DNA of 64,000 nt from Luteolibacter arcticus (GCF_025950235.1 NZ_JAPDDT010000004.1:434001-498000); one strand, 5' to 3'; counted from the first letter of the stretch, positions 1-10,217 are shown. Notes: generated by a model not told the origin, from the letters alone. Program-made: numbers and translations.

Positions 1-377
1 GCGTTCCCGACGGTCGGCGTGTCCGACGGCAGTTCGGTCGGATAGTCCGGAGTCACCAGCGGCCACGGACCCTTCTGACGGCCGGTCTCGAACTTCGGCA
101 CGAATTCATACTTCAACCGCGCGGGACTGCGGCCGGTCAGCAAGGCGGCCCGTGAGGCCGAGCAGATGGGTGCCGCCGCATTTGCGTCTGTGAACTGCAT
201 CCCCGCTGCCGCGAGGCGGTCCAGGTTCGGGGTGCGGTGCTGCCCATGTCCCGTGCAAGCGAGATCGTGCCACCCGAGGTCATCGGCGAGGAGGACGATG
301 ATGTTAGGCCGCGGGTCTTTCGCTGCGGCGGGGACGAGGAAAGCAGCGGCGATGACGAGATTCCGAAGCGTTTTCAT
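1..377 (-). CDS. Sulfatase, N-terminal part (runs off left edge)
   Basis: The reading frame starts with ATG at 377 and remains open to position 1, so only the first 125 residues are visible. A short hydrophobic signal peptide ends near residue 19 (...VPAAA). It is followed by the classic sulfatase opening RPNIIVLLADDLGW, which supplies the paired metal-binding Asp residues, and then by CSASR, the C-x-[AP]-S-R signature whose Cys matures to formylglycine. The product is therefore a secreted Cys-type sulfatase that should hydrolyse sulfate esters, probably on glycans. It is the last visible gene of the operon that begins at 10083, 59 bp after the kinase. A cognate formylglycine-generating enzyme is not in the window. 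The substrate cannot be told from this fragment. Confidence 0.9.
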   Translation of the reverse strand, partial: MKTLRNLVIAAAFLVPAAAKDPRPNIIVLLADDLGWHDLACTGHGQHRTPNLDRLAAAGMQFTDANAAAPICSASRAALLTGRSPARLKYEFVPKFETGRQKGPWPLVTPDYPTELPSDTPTVGN

Positions 378-436
378 TCCCGCAAGGTGCCGCACAGCAA
401 GTCGGTTGACCACGAGGTGAATCTGTTTGCGGTCGT

Positions 437-2011
437 TCATGACGGTTGGAAGGTTTCGCCCCATCTACGATACTCATCGTAGATGGGTTCGTAGCTGGCA
501 GCATCCTTGCCAGGCACGACCACCCGCGCCGTGGCATTGCCCAGCGCCGTCATCGACTCGATGGCGCTTGCCGCGTCCCGGAACTCGCCGGCGGCGAGAG
601 CGCCGAGAATGGCGGCACCGAGGGCGGGACCATGCCGCGAGGGCGGGATGGTGATGCTCTCGCCGAGCACGTCGGCATAGATCTGCATCAGGAAGGGATC
701 GTGATGGGGCAAGCCCCCGGTCGCGCAGAACCGCTCGACGGGAACGCCCGCCCCGCGGAAGAGATCGACGATCCAGCGGACGCCGAATGCAGTAGCTTCC
801 ATCAGCGAACGGTGCAGGTGCGCCGGGCCGTGACGCAGCGAGAGACCGGTGAAGGCCCCTCGCAGCGAGCCATCCATGTACGGGGTCCGGCAGCCGTTGA
901 ACCAATCGAGGCAGCGCACGCCCTCCGCACCGGCGGGCAAGGCGGCAGCCTCTTTCGAGAGTCGCGAGAAGCCGGTCTCGCCGGTCATGCAGCGGAGCCA
1001 GTCGAAGGCGTCCCCCACCGCTGCCTGGCCGGTTTCATAGCCATAAAAGCCCGGAAGGATGCCATCGCGCACCACGCCCGCAACGCCCGGGATGGTGGTG
1101 TCCACCTCGCTGTTGAGCATGTGGCATGAGCTGGTTCCGAGCACCATCACCAGCGTGCCGGGCATCGACGCACCTGCTCCAGGCACGCCCGCGTGGGCAT
1201 CGATAATTGCGGCGCTCACCGGGATGCCGGAGCGGATACCGAGCCGCTCTGCCATCCGCGCCGAAAGCACTCCGGCCGCGTTTCCCGGGGCGATCGTGAG
1301 GTCGGGGATCTTGCGGGCCGCCGCAGGCAGGGCCGGATGAAGGGCGGCCAGAAAGTCGTCGGAGGGACCTCCGTCCTGCGCGCTCCAGAGTCCCTTGTAT
1401 CCCGCCTGGCAGGTCGAGCGGACAAGTGGCACGGCCGAACCTCCGATGAGTTGCCATACCACCCAGTCGCCGGCTTCCATCCAGTGGGACGCGGCCTCCG
1501 CGACCTCCGGTGCGTTCTCGATGACTTCCAGGATTTTGGGGAACAACCACTCCTCACCGATGGTGCCGCCGTAGCGCGCCAGGAAGGATTCGCCGCGTTC
1601 GCGTGCCAGTGCTGTCATCCTCGCGGCTTGCGGGATGGCACCGTGGTGCTTCCACAGCTTCGCCCAGGCATGGGGCACTAGCGTGAACTCCCGGTTGAGG
1701 CACAGGGGAGCGCCGTCCCGATCCAGCGGCAACATCGTGCAACTGGTGAAATCCACGCCGATCCCCACCACCTCATGACCCTCTGCCTGCCGGATGGCAT
1801 CGCGCGCCGCCTCCACCGCCGACTCCAGCCAGTCCAGCGGATGCTGCAAGGCGAAGTCAGGCGGTAAGGCAAGGTCGCTTCCCGGCAGGTGATCGCAAAT
1901 GGCCCCATGCGCGTAGTCGCGGGTCGCGGAGCCAAGCTCCCGACCGTCCAGACCCACCACCAGCGCACGCACGGAAAGCGTGCCGAAATCAAGACCAAGC
2001 GCTGCTTTCAT
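437..2011 (-). CDS. FGGY-family carbohydrate kinase, ribulokinase-like
   Basis: This 524-residue cytosolic kinase should phosphorylate a ketose or related sugar using ATP. The N terminus has the phosphate-1 loop (LGLDFGTLSVRAL). The stretch VDFTSCTMLP near residue 97 and GTSSCHML near residue 315 are typical of AraB-type ribulokinases, and the C terminus carries an adenosine-type GGLPHHDPFLMQIYADVL segment. The frame is open further upstream, but I chose ATG 2011 because it overlaps the stop of the sialidase-like gene as ATGA, implying translational coupling, and because homology begins there. L-ribulose is the family's usual substrate, yet no arabinose isomerase or epimerase gene is nearby, so the true sugar may differ. 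It lies between a sialidase-like gene and a sulfatase gene in one minus-strand operon. Confidence 0.88.
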   Translation of the reverse strand: MKAALGLDFGTLSVRALVVGLDGRELGSATRDYAHGAICDHLPGSDLALPPDFALQHPLDWLESAVEAARDAIRQAEGHEVVGIGVDFTSCTMLPLDRDGAPLCLNREFTLVPHAWAKLWKHHGAIPQAARMTALARERGESFLARYGGTIGEEWLFPKILEVIENAPEVAEAASHWMEAGDWVVWQLIGGSAVPLVRSTCQAGYKGLWSAQDGGPSDDFLAALHPALPAAARKIPDLTIAPGNAAGVLSARMAERLGIRSGIPVSAAIIDAHAGVPGAGASMPGTLVMVLGTSSCHMLNSEVDTTIPGVAGVVRDGILPGFYGYETGQAAVGDAFDWLRCMTGETGFSRLSKEAAALPAGAEGVRCLDWFNGCRTPYMDGSLRGAFTGLSLRHGPAHLHRSLMEATAFGVRWIVDLFRGAGVPVERFCATGGLPHHDPFLMQIYADVLGESITIPPSRHGPALGAAILGALAAGEFRDAASAIESMTALGNATARVVVPGKDAASYEPIYDEYRRWGETFQPS

Positions 2012-4512
2012 GGCGATGAATCCACCCACTCGATCCGATAGAAACGGGACACCGCAGGATCTGGCTGCGAATCCCATTGGGCCCGGGATTCACCGGCCGC
2101 CCCGCTCACGACCGCCTCGATCAGCGTCCAGTCTTCGAGGTCCGTACTGCTCCGGATCGTAAATACCGCATCAGGAGAGCTTGGCCATGAAATGCGCAGC
2201 GCTCCTCCCGGCAGAAGCGCCGCAGTCGCTTCAAAGCGCGAGGTGCCGTCAACGGGATTCCACCCTAACAAGAACTCCAGCCGGTTGGGCACTCCATCAC
2301 CGTCGGGATCGTCCCGCCCGTCCGTCTCCGTCAATCCATCATAGCCAGCAATCCATCTGTCGAATGGATCGGCCATCGGCAGCACGGCCATGGCGGCATG
2401 CAGTGAACTCGTCGGCGCATGGACCTTGGTCAAGGACGAGCGGTCGCCGTGTTTCCAGATGCCACTCTGGTAAGTGACGACATGGACCTCGCCGAATAGC
2501 TCCGTGGCACTCATTGAGATCATCGAGGGCAACCCGGAGACCAGTCCCTCAATGGTGCCGGGTGAGTTTTCAGCGGTATCGTAAGAGCCGAGCGTCCCGC
2601 TGTAGCCAGCCACTCTCAGGTCATTCCCGTCGGCAAGCAGTCCTTGAGGGGCCCTCAGATCCCCGCGCAGCAGGCGGACGACTTGTCCCGCAGCGTTGAA
2701 CTCGTAGATCGGCCGGTTGGTGCTGGCGGTGCCGGCCCGCGACGAGACGAAGCAGCGCGAACCAATCCACGCGAGGCCGCGGGCATTGTTGAGATCCCAC
2801 GCCGTGGCTCCGCTGCCGCCACTTCGGTCGATGAAACGCGCGAACGCCGTCCCGTCGGTCGCCAGCCGGAACACGCCTTGGCCGGCAGATGCTCCGAAGG
2901 CAGTGGCAAAATACAGCAGGCCATCCGGACCGAGAGCGAGCTGCTGGGTATCCGCCGTGGTCCAGCCCGCGGCCACGGCGCTGCCGGCATTGCGCGTGAC
3001 CAGGGTAGTGGCGGCACCGGATTGAGGGTCGATGCGGTCGATGTGGTTGAAGCCCGCGCCGAAAAGGAATCCTCCATGATAGACCAACGATTGGTACGTG
3101 CCGACTGTCAGTTGCCGCTCCAAGGTCCAGGAGCCGGTGGCCGTGACCTGATAGAGATCGACCCCGGAGGCACCGGCTAAAGCGACCCGTGCCTTTTCCT
3201 TCATTCGGGCCGGGGTGTTACCCGCCCGCCGCGGATTCGAGCCTGCAAGAAACTCGTGACGGTTGGTGAAGCCATCGCCGTCCTCGTCGCCGCTTGCATC
3301 GAGATCGCCGTCGGTCGAGTAGGCGTGCCGCCACGGACCCGGCAGGTCGCTCCCCGCGAAGTCCCGGAAGTTGCGGACCCGGTGAAAGGTCAGGTGATTG
3401 GCGTCATGGTAATTCGCCGCACCGCCCGCGGTGTCATCGAAACCGGTGCGCGACGTGGCAATCAGGTCGTCGCCGTCGAACAACCACTCCACGTACTGAA
3501 AGCCATGGCGGGTGATGTCGGGATGCGAAATCACGGTGCCGTGATCGATCCAGTCACGGAGATTCGCCGAAGAGACCAGCGACAGCGTGTTGCGTGTGCT
3601 GCCCGGATGGCTGCCACCTTGGAAAGCGGCCGGCACGCGGTTGGCCAGCGACCAGTAGCGGTTGCTCTCGGGATCGTGGCGGATGGCGAACTTCTTCGAA
3701 CCGCCCGGCAGATTGACGAAGCCTGTGGCAGGGTTAAAAGCGATCGTCTGTCCATTGGCCGATACGCTGAGCATGGCAGCCTTCTCCGGATGATCGGGGT
3801 GATCGACCCGCAGCAGATTCACAAGATTACCCGCCGGATCCACCACCGCGTTGCCCTCCAGCCACCCGCCGAACTCGCCACCGAGCCAGGAGGGCTGGCT
3901 GGGAAGCAGGTTGCTGAAGGTCCACTGGCCTGCGTCTAACAAATTCGCATCCGCGGGTGCCGACATCATCGCCGCGCGGAAATTCGGTGCCCAGCCGCTG
4001 GCCGGATCGCGCCGCTCCATGGCCCGCCAGAGCCGCCCCGCGTGCTCGATCACAGGCATCGGTGCGCCATGATACTGGCCGCCCCCCGCGAGCAGGCCGG
4101 TGGTGGCGCTGCCGGGATTGGTCCAAGTGAGGCCGCCATCGGAGGAACGCCGGATGACAACGTCGCCGTACTGGCGATTCTCGCCCAGTAGGTAGAGCGC
4201 ATCGCGGTGGAAGAAGAGACTGCTCCAGAACGCCCCGTTGATCACCGTGGCAGGTGTCCAGGTGAGGCCACCGTCGGTTGAGCGGAACACGCGAGTGACA
4301 GCACTCGTGTTCATCGAGCTTCCCCCGCCAAACTCATCATGCGACGCCACCAGCGTGCCGTCCGGCAGCTTGGCCAGCCCCGGCGAGCCGACATATTTGG
4401 CGGACGAAGACGGTGAGTAGGAAACAAGCGTGCCGGGCAGGTCGGGCGACACCTGCGCGAGGGCAGAGCCAGACAGCGAGAGCAGGAGCCAGAATGAAAG
4501 GCGGCAGGACAT
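2008..4512 (-). CDS. Secreted sialidase-like Asp-box protein with propeller and C-terminal sorting-type domain
   Basis: This 834-residue protein starts with a clear signal peptide (FWLLLSLSGSALAQ). Two exact Asp boxes, S-T-D-G-G-L-T-W at about 78-85 and S-S-D-G-G-L-T-W at about 123-130, sit in an N-terminal domain of about 400 residues with a sialidase (BNR) fold. A Ca-binding DxDxDG segment follows (GDEDGDGFTNRHEF), then a second propeller-like region, another DPDGDGVPNRLEF motif, and an 80-residue C-terminal domain ending FYRIEW. ATG 4512 was chosen over the longer frame because the signal peptide starts there and the upstream gene stops 7 bp before. It probably cleaves a terminal acidic sugar outside the cytoplasm, but the catalytic Arg triad was not verified, so lectin-only function remains possible. 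Confidence 0.8.
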   Translation of the reverse strand: MSCRLSFWLLLSLSGSALAQVSPDLPGTLVSYSPSSSAKYVGSPGLAKLPDGTLVASHDEFGGGSSMNTSAVTRVFRSTDGGLTWTPATVINGAFWSSLFFHRDALYLLGENRQYGDVVIRRSSDGGLTWTNPGSATTGLLAGGGQYHGAPMPVIEHAGRLWRAMERRDPASGWAPNFRAAMMSAPADANLLDAGQWTFSNLLPSQPSWLGGEFGGWLEGNAVVDPAGNLVNLLRVDHPDHPEKAAMLSVSANGQTIAFNPATGFVNLPGGSKKFAIRHDPESNRYWSLANRVPAAFQGGSHPGSTRNTLSLVSSANLRDWIDHGTVISHPDITRHGFQYVEWLFDGDDLIATSRTGFDDTAGGAANYHDANHLTFHRVRNFRDFAGSDLPGPWRHAYSTDGDLDASGDEDGDGFTNRHEFLAGSNPRRAGNTPARMKEKARVALAGASGVDLYQVTATGSWTLERQLTVGTYQSLVYHGGFLFGAGFNHIDRIDPQSGAATTLVTRNAGSAVAAGWTTADTQQLALGPDGLLYFATAFGASAGQGVFRLATDGTAFARFIDRSGGSGATAWDLNNARGLAWIGSRCFVSSRAGTASTNRPIYEFNAAGQVVRLLRGDLRAPQGLLADGNDLRVAGYSGTLGSYDTAENSPGTIEGLVSGLPSMISMSATELFGEVHVVTYQSGIWKHGDRSSLTKVHAPTSSLHAAMAVLPMADPFDRWIAGYDGLTETDGRDDPDGDGVPNRLEFLLGWNPVDGTSRFEATAALLPGGALRISWPSSPDAVFTIRSSTDLEDWTLIEAVVSGAAGESRAQWDSQPDPAVSRFYRIEWVDSSP

Positions 4513-4519
4513 GGGGTAA

Positions 4520-6304
4520 TCAGCGGATGCGGAGAAATAGCCGGTCGCCGTCTCCCGGGTCGGGAAAGATGTCCGTGGTCGTAGGGCCTGCGGCAGCGGG
4601 GACGATGCGGAAAAGACTCCAATCAACGAGGTTCACAGAGGATTCAACGCCGTATTCAAATCCGGCTTGGCTGCTCCACTCGAGCTGGCATGTGCCCCCG
4701 GGGATGATCTGCGAGCTTTCGATCTCGAGCGGGTCCGTGACCGCATGATTCAGAACGAGCACATCTCCGATCATGCCTTCGTAGTTCCCATTGAAGGCCC
4801 GCATGCGCCCGATCATCCATTCGACGGTCTGGTCGATCCCCCTTGCTGAGTTAACCGAAGCTACAATCTCCCCATCGCGTAGCAGGCTCCAGGCGTCCCC
4901 TTTACGCATGATGCCGACGCGGTGCCACTGGCCGTCGAAGATCGGACTGGCCGGTTCGCTCAGGCTGACGCCGCCTTCCACGAACCAGCTCAGCGCGCCG
5001 TTCAGGACATACAGGCCGGCCCGGCCGGGCTGCCCGTTGTTGTTGGAGAAAAGATGGCCCTGCGCGGTGTGCAGGTGGGTCGTCTTCATCGACACCAGCA
5101 GCGTGAAGTCGCCCTTCGCCGGCAGGGCGTCGGGGCGGTTGGTATTGATGCCCGCGATTCCCGCGTCCGGCGCGAAGTCGTAGGCGCGGTCTCCACCGGC
5201 TTCCGGGCCGTCGCGATTGACCACGGTGCTGTTGACCGCCACCTGGTCGGACTCCACGTAGCCGTAAAGAATGCCCTCCGTCCCACTGACCGAGTCGGGA
5301 ATGCCGTCGTAGGCACCTGTCCAAGGCAACGTCGTTTCATCGAGCTTCCAATGCGCGATTGCCCTCCGCATGGCGGGGCCGACCTGGAGCATCCGCTCGG
5401 CGTAACGACGGCCGAAGTCGAGCTGGCCGGTCGTGTCGAAGTGGATCGCGGTGCTGTCGCCTTTCAATGTAACCGACGAAATGAACGCCGCGTCGGGCAC
5501 CTCCGCGGCGGCCTGCTGCTGGGCGGCCCGGGTATTGGCGTAGGAAGTCTGGATCAACTCGCCGACAAGAAAAGGCAGTTCCGGCTCGTCGAGATCGCTG
5601 CGGATCGCGCCGATGAATTCCTTCAATCGGTCCTTGTAAACCGCGGTGCTCAAGCCGCTGTCGTTCTCGCCCTGATGCCACATCATCCCGCGAACCTCGT
5701 GGGTGTGGCCCTGCTGCGTGAGCGTCTGGAGAGAACCTTCCACCAGCTCTAACAGGCCGGCGTAGCAATGGCCCGCATTGGCATAGGTGGAGATGTCGTA
5801 AGCTCTCCCCGCCGCCGGATCCCAAGCACCCGGCGCGGCGGCGGTGCCGAAGCCGGTGGCTCCTTGCGAATACTTGATGATGGCCACCTTCCTCCCGGGA
5901 CGCCCCTCGCGAATCCGCTCGGCGAAGGTCACTTCCGCGCCGAAGGGATGGTTGGCGATCTCAGTTCCAAGCTGCGCCGGATTCGCGCTGTTGTAGCCGT
6001 AGAGGGAGTAGCCTGCCCTCATCGGGATCCAACCGTCGCTGCGGGCGTCCCACAGCACGGGCCGCGCGGCGCTGGGATTTCCCCCGCGCCAGTGAATGAA
6101 CAAGGCATCGGGCTGCGGCTGCAAGTACGACGACTTTCCGAGTTCCTCCAAACCCTCGTCCCCTTTCGGACTGAACTGCGAGAACTCGCGGCTGACATAG
6201 CCATGACCGCCGGCATTCGACTGGCCGGCCAGGATGTAGACGTCGAAGTGATCCGCCTGCGCGAGAAGCGGTAACCAAGCGAGCCAGCGGACGTGGGAAA
6301 GCAT
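4520..6304 (-). CDS. Secreted sialate O-acetylesterase-like (SASA/CE6) protein with LamG domain
   Basis: The 594-residue product has a short signal peptide and then VYILAGQSNAGG, whose GQSN (27-30) holds the nucleophilic Ser of SASA-type SGNH esterases. The second block WHQGEND lies at about 209-215, and an H-containing motif (STAIHFD, His about 288) completes the expected catalytic set. A LamG/concanavalin-like domain follows (about 312-520, starting AHWKLDET), then a C-terminal domain with SSVNLVDW and a final LFLRIR. It should remove O-acetyl groups from an extracellular glycan so that the neighbouring sialidase-like enzyme can act. ATG 6304 was preferred because the signal peptide starts there; the frame extends 58 codons upstream without family similarity. 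The exact acetylated sugar is unknown. Confidence 0.85.
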   Translation of the reverse strand: MLSHVRWLAWLPLLAQADHFDVYILAGQSNAGGHGYVSREFSQFSPKGDEGLEELGKSSYLQPQPDALFIHWRGGNPSAARPVLWDARSDGWIPMRAGYSLYGYNSANPAQLGTEIANHPFGAEVTFAERIREGRPGRKVAIIKYSQGATGFGTAAAPGAWDPAAGRAYDISTYANAGHCYAGLLELVEGSLQTLTQQGHTHEVRGMMWHQGENDSGLSTAVYKDRLKEFIGAIRSDLDEPELPFLVGELIQTSYANTRAAQQQAAAEVPDAAFISSVTLKGDSTAIHFDTTGQLDFGRRYAERMLQVGPAMRRAIAHWKLDETTLPWTGAYDGIPDSVSGTEGILYGYVESDQVAVNSTVVNRDGPEAGGDRAYDFAPDAGIAGINTNRPDALPAKGDFTLLVSMKTTHLHTAQGHLFSNNNGQPGRAGLYVLNGALSWFVEGGVSLSEPASPIFDGQWHRVGIMRKGDAWSLLRDGEIVASVNSARGIDQTVEWMIGRMRAFNGNYEGMIGDVLVLNHAVTDPLEIESSQIIPGGTCQLEWSSQAGFEYGVESSVNLVDWSLFRIVPAAAGPTTTDIFPDPGDGDRLFLRIR

Positions 6305-6417
6305 GGGGACAAGAGGTGAAGAAATTGGCCCCTTCCCGAACCCAAGCAGGAAGGAGCCCTTTCGACGACGTCCACGATGACCCGATTGAACATCGCAGAC
6401 GTGGTTGCCGAAGCTCT

Positions 6418-9400
6418 TCAGGGATTGAATTCGACGCGATAGAACTTTCGCAGTTCCGAGGCCGGCGGCGTGGTCCAAGTGGCCGTGGTCTGTGAGGCCT
6501 GACCGACGATCGTCGCCTCCAGCACCGGGAAGCTCAAGAGGTCGATGCTGCTCTTGACCTGGAAGGAAATACCTTCCGCGCTGGGCCAGGTGAGCGTCAG
6601 GCCTGTCGCAGCCGTGCCGGTGATGGTGATGGCAAAACGTGAGGCACCGCTCGTAGGATCGAGATCCAGGGCGAACTCGACGCCGTTGGCGGTTCCGTCG
6701 CCGTCAAAGTCCTCGGCCGAGCCACCGTTCGGGCCGCTTGGATCGATGCCGTAGCCGGCGGCCCAAGCGTCGTAGTCGTTGAGCGCAGGATACGACTGAT
6801 AGAGGGCCAGCACGTTGGCGGGCGAGAGGCCTCCGTCGTAAAAGCGGAGGTCGTCGACCTTTCCGTTCACCTGGTCGATTAAGGTCAGCGGGCGGGACCC
6901 TACCGAGATCTGGGTGGATGCGCTCAAGGCCGCCTTGCTGGACAGCGCGAGCATCGGGTCGCTTGCGCTGGCCCCGTTGATGTAGATGTCGGTCAGCCCG
7001 GTGCCGCTGCGGGCAACCGTCACGTGAACCCATTCGTTCAAGTGGTCGTTGAAGTTGAAGCCCGCCACCGCACTCAGTTGGCCGACGCCGCCGTTGTGGA
7101 ACCAGAAGAGGCGGGCATCGACCGCCGCTGTCGCGTCGGCGTCATAGACACCGAAGTTCCAACGCCCTGCCTGGCCATTGTTGGCGGACAGGAAATGGAG
7201 CTGCGCCCCATTGGCCAGCGGTCCGGCGAGGCGGACCCAGGTGCTGAAAGTGAAAGGCGAGGCTCCCGTCGGGATCAGCGAGGATGGCAAGAGCACCTTC
7301 GAATTCGCGGTCGCGATGGCCGGAAAGGTGACCGCATTCCCGTCCCGTCCTGACTGGCCGAGGATCACATCGGTTCCAATCGTGCCCACGTTCGCGCTTT
7401 CGCTATCCGCGGCGGAAGTTCCCGCGGTTTCGTCGAACTTGAAGCGATGGATGAGCGCGCCGCTGTAACCCGGAAGATTCGACGGCGTCGACACCGCGAC
7501 CAGCGGGTCGGAGGCGGCGGCAATCTCGACATTGTCGTTGAAGGTATCACCGTCGGTATCGACGAGAGAAGGGTTGGTGCCATGGATGTTCACCTCATCC
7601 CCGTCCACCAGCGTGTCCCCGTCCTTGTCCGCGTTTGCGAGGGGATTCGTCACGTAGGTCAGCACTTCGAGCCCGTCACTCAGACCGTCACTGTCGGTGT
7701 CCGCAACGTTGGGGTCGGTACCCGTCTGGGTGGTGGACACAAAGGTGCCGTCACCGGTTTCGGCACCATCGAGCAAGCCATCGCCATCGGTGTCGGCCTT
7801 CAGGGGGTCGGTCCCGGTGCTAGAGGGTCCCGCGAAGGAACCGCTCCGCGTTTCCACGTGATCCTGCAACCCGTCTCCATCGGTGTCTCCGGCCAGCGGA
7901 TTGGTACCGGCGGTGAATTCCTGGAGGTTGTTAGAACTGTCGCTGTCGTTTTGCAGGGAGGCATCGGCTCCGTTGCTGTCACTGAGGCCATAGAAGGTTT
8001 CCCACCAGGCCGGGATCCCGTCGCCATCGCTATCCGCGATGCCGAGCTCCGCCGGAGTCAATGCGCGGTCAAGGATTTCCACCTTCGAGATCGTGAGCGA
8101 TGCGTTCACGCCACCGGTCGCGGACAGTGAACCATTGGCAGCGGTGTTCCCGCCGATGCGGAAGGGTAGTGGCCGGGCAGCATTGGTATTGTCAACCGCC
8201 CAAGTGGCCAGCACCGAGGCAAAGGTTTCCTGGCGCGTCAGGACGCCATCGACATAAACCGTGCCCTGCCTCGGCGCGGCAGCATCGTAGGTGTATGCGA
8301 GGTAGGTCCAGCGGCCTGCCTTCACAACTTCGCCGATCTCGAATGCGTCATCGCCCCATGGCATGTCGGCATCGGCACCCCATTGGCCGGCCGCTCCGAA
8401 GGTGGTGCTAGTACCGTGGAGGAAGGAGGCATTGGTGCTGTTCGGCCCGTCGCGGCGGCCCCAGGTCAAGATGGTTTCCTCACTGGCCACGGTGGGATTG
8501 AAGATCCACGCGGTGATGGTGCGGGAGCTGTTTCCTGTCAGCACCGGCGGGGCGGCCATTCCTACCAACACATCGTCGCCACTGAAGGTGACGCCTTTCA
8601 CTCCATGGATCGTTTGCACCACCGGCGAGTCCAGGGTTTCCACATTGAAGGTGCTTCCGATGGTGCCGAGATTGCCCCAAGACGAGAGTGGCCCGGCGGC
8701 GAGCGCCGAAGCATCCAGGCGGACGATGGGTGACGGGGCACTGGTGCCGGGAACACTCCCCACCAGATTGGGGTCGGAGGCGCGCGCGATCTCCACGTAG
8801 TCGGCGAAGGTGTCACCATCGCTATCCGCGGCGAGCGGATTGGTGCCGGTATCGGCAAGTGAAACGAAGGTCCCGGTGTGGGTTTCCCGGTTGTCAGTCA
8901 GACCGTCGCCATCGGTATCGGCAAGCGTGGGATTGGTCGGGGCCGGCGAACCGGAAACGAGGCGATTCGCCTCCGTCCCATCGGCAACGCCATCACCGTC
9001 CGTGTCGGGTGATGCTGGATTCGTTCCGGCAGCGTACTCCTCGCCATGGGTGAGGGTGTCCCCGTCGGTATTCCCCCCCGGGCCTTGGCTGATGTCGCCG
9101 AGTTTGGCGATCTCCCAACTGTCCGGCAGGCCATCGGGCTCGGAATCGACGTCTGGATAGACTACAAAGTCGTTTGCCGTGCGCACCGTCGGCGTATTGA
9201 AGGCAACCATCGGCGTCGAGGAGCCATCCGCGTTGAGGCGGTTGATATCCCCTGCCCCACCCGTGCCTTGGTTGAAGGTAAGATAATTCCGCTGACCTTC
9301 GATCAGCCCGATCTCCAAGCCATTCGACTTTCCGGTGGTCGTGAGCTGGCCGAGAACCGGAGCCGTGGCGAAGGCGTCGATCTTCCGCAGGGAGTTCGGA

Positions 9401-10083
9401 GCGGCGACGTTCGTCGTGACCAACAAGGTGGTACCATCCACGGCCAATGCTGTCGCGCCGGTGGCGGCGGTGGTCAGCGTGGATTGGTAAACTCCGGCCG
9501 AACTAAACTTGTACACCGCGTTTGAGTTCCGCGACGCGACATAGAGATTGCCTCCGCTCCAGATCAAGTCCCGTGCGTTGGCCAGGGTGAATCCCGTGCC
9601 GGACACGGGGATGACCTGGGTGAAGCTGCCGCCGGCCGTGGTGAGGCTGAAGACGCCGTTGCCAACATTGGCACCCCCCCCGAAGGCGGTGCTGAAGTAG
9701 AGCTTGCCGTCGGGTCCAACCTCGATGCCCTGCGGATCGGCGTTCGTCCAGCCGGTGGTACCGGTTCCACGGATGACCAGGTCACTGACCAGCCCGGCGC
9801 GGGTGATCTTGACGACCTTCCGGAGGGAAGCCGTGGTGACTGTGGCGTAGAAGCAGTCGTCGCTCGGGTTGTAAGTAACGGCAAAGATGCCGGGGACATT
9901 GGCGATGGTTCGCACGCGGGACCACGTGGCCGCCGCGTTGAAAGTGCCTTTGGCCACGTAGTACTCGTCAATGTTCCCGTCCGAAAGTGCCACCGCGACC
10001 AAGGAGTCGGCGAGGACCGGGGCTGTGGTCGCCCAACAGGCACTTACTACAAGAAGGAGGGGACGAAAGGCTTCGGATTTCAT
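6418..10083 (-). CDS. Large surface protein with N-terminal propeller, TSP3-like repeats and two LamG domains
   Basis: This 1221-residue protein begins with a signal peptide (LLLVVSACWATTAPVLA). Residues about 25-330 look like an NHL/SBBP-type beta-propeller. Calcium-binding DxDxDG repeats (about 330-440 and 690-890), LamG domains at about 455-690 and 905-1105 (RFKFDET), and a C-terminal domain ending RKFYRVEFNP follow. No catalytic motif is visible, so a glycan-binding or cell-surface scaffold role is likely. It is the first gene of the operon containing the esterase, sialidase-like, kinase and sulfatase genes, and a GntR-type site lies 70-83 bp upstream. The TSP3-like tracts also form internal DNA repeats, which could cause assembly problems. 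Confidence 0.8.
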   Translation of the reverse strand: MKSEAFRPLLLVVSACWATTAPVLADSLVAVALSDGNIDEYYVAKGTFNAAATWSRVRTIANVPGIFAVTYNPSDDCFYATVTTASLRKVVKITRAGLVSDLVIRGTGTTGWTNADPQGIEVGPDGKLYFSTAFGGGANVGNGVFSLTTAGGSFTQVIPVSGTGFTLANARDLIWSGGNLYVASRNSNAVYKFSSAGVYQSTLTTAATGATALAVDGTTLLVTTNVAAPNSLRKIDAFATAPVLGQLTTTGKSNGLEIGLIEGQRNYLTFNQGTGGAGDINRLNADGSSTPMVAFNTPTVRTANDFVVYPDVDSEPDGLPDSWEIAKLGDISQGPGGNTDGDTLTHGEEYAAGTNPASPDTDGDGVADGTEANRLVSGSPAPTNPTLADTDGDGLTDNRETHTGTFVSLADTGTNPLAADSDGDTFADYVEIARASDPNLVGSVPGTSAPSPIVRLDASALAAGPLSSWGNLGTIGSTFNVETLDSPVVQTIHGVKGVTFSGDDVLVGMAAPPVLTGNSSRTITAWIFNPTVASEETILTWGRRDGPNSTNASFLHGTSTTFGAAGQWGADADMPWGDDAFEIGEVVKAGRWTYLAYTYDAAAPRQGTVYVDGVLTRQETFASVLATWAVDNTNAARPLPFRIGGNTAANGSLSATGGVNASLTISKVEILDRALTPAELGIADSDGDGIPAWWETFYGLSDSNGADASLQNDSDSSNNLQEFTAGTNPLAGDTDGDGLQDHVETRSGSFAGPSSTGTDPLKADTDGDGLLDGAETGDGTFVSTTQTGTDPNVADTDSDGLSDGLEVLTYVTNPLANADKDGDTLVDGDEVNIHGTNPSLVDTDGDTFNDNVEIAAASDPLVAVSTPSNLPGYSGALIHRFKFDETAGTSAADSESANVGTIGTDVILGQSGRDGNAVTFPAIATANSKVLLPSSLIPTGASPFTFSTWVRLAGPLANGAQLHFLSANNGQAGRWNFGVYDADATAAVDARLFWFHNGGVGQLSAVAGFNFNDHLNEWVHVTVARSGTGLTDIYINGASASDPMLALSSKAALSASTQISVGSRPLTLIDQVNGKVDDLRFYDGGLSPANVLALYQSYPALNDYDAWAAGYGIDPSGPNGGSAEDFDGDGTANGVEFALDLDPTSGASRFAITITGTAATGLTLTWPSAEGISFQVKSSIDLLSFPVLEATIVGQASQTTATWTTPPASELRKFYRVEFNP

Positions 10084-10152
10084 GGGTTTGGATCTGGGTT
10101 TCCGGGGTAGGGTCGTATTCGTCGGGCAAGGTGTGGGTGGACCCGCGTGTCG

Positions 10153-10166
10153 TCAAATATATTCGG
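10153..10166 (-). promoter_or_regulatory. Predicted GntR operator A
   Basis: The 14-mer TCAAATATATTCGG occurs here and again, identically, at 14173-14186. It lies 70-83 bp upstream of the start at 10083. Both copies continue into a partial inverted repeat around CGG. The TATATT inside could double as a -10 element, so repressor binding would block transcription. The link to the GntR gene at 14245 is an inference from shared sequence and position. Confidence 0.65.
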
Positions 10167-10217
10167 CTACATTAAGATCGACCGGACGGTGTTTGTCAGT
10201 GGGAGGAGTCTCCGAAT

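Noticed and set aside
6700..9200. Periodic DNA repeats inside the LamG/TSP3 gene as a possible CRISPR or VNTR array
   Set aside because: The periodicity comes from in-frame DxDxDG protein repeats with variable spacing; there are no identical repeats with unique spacers.
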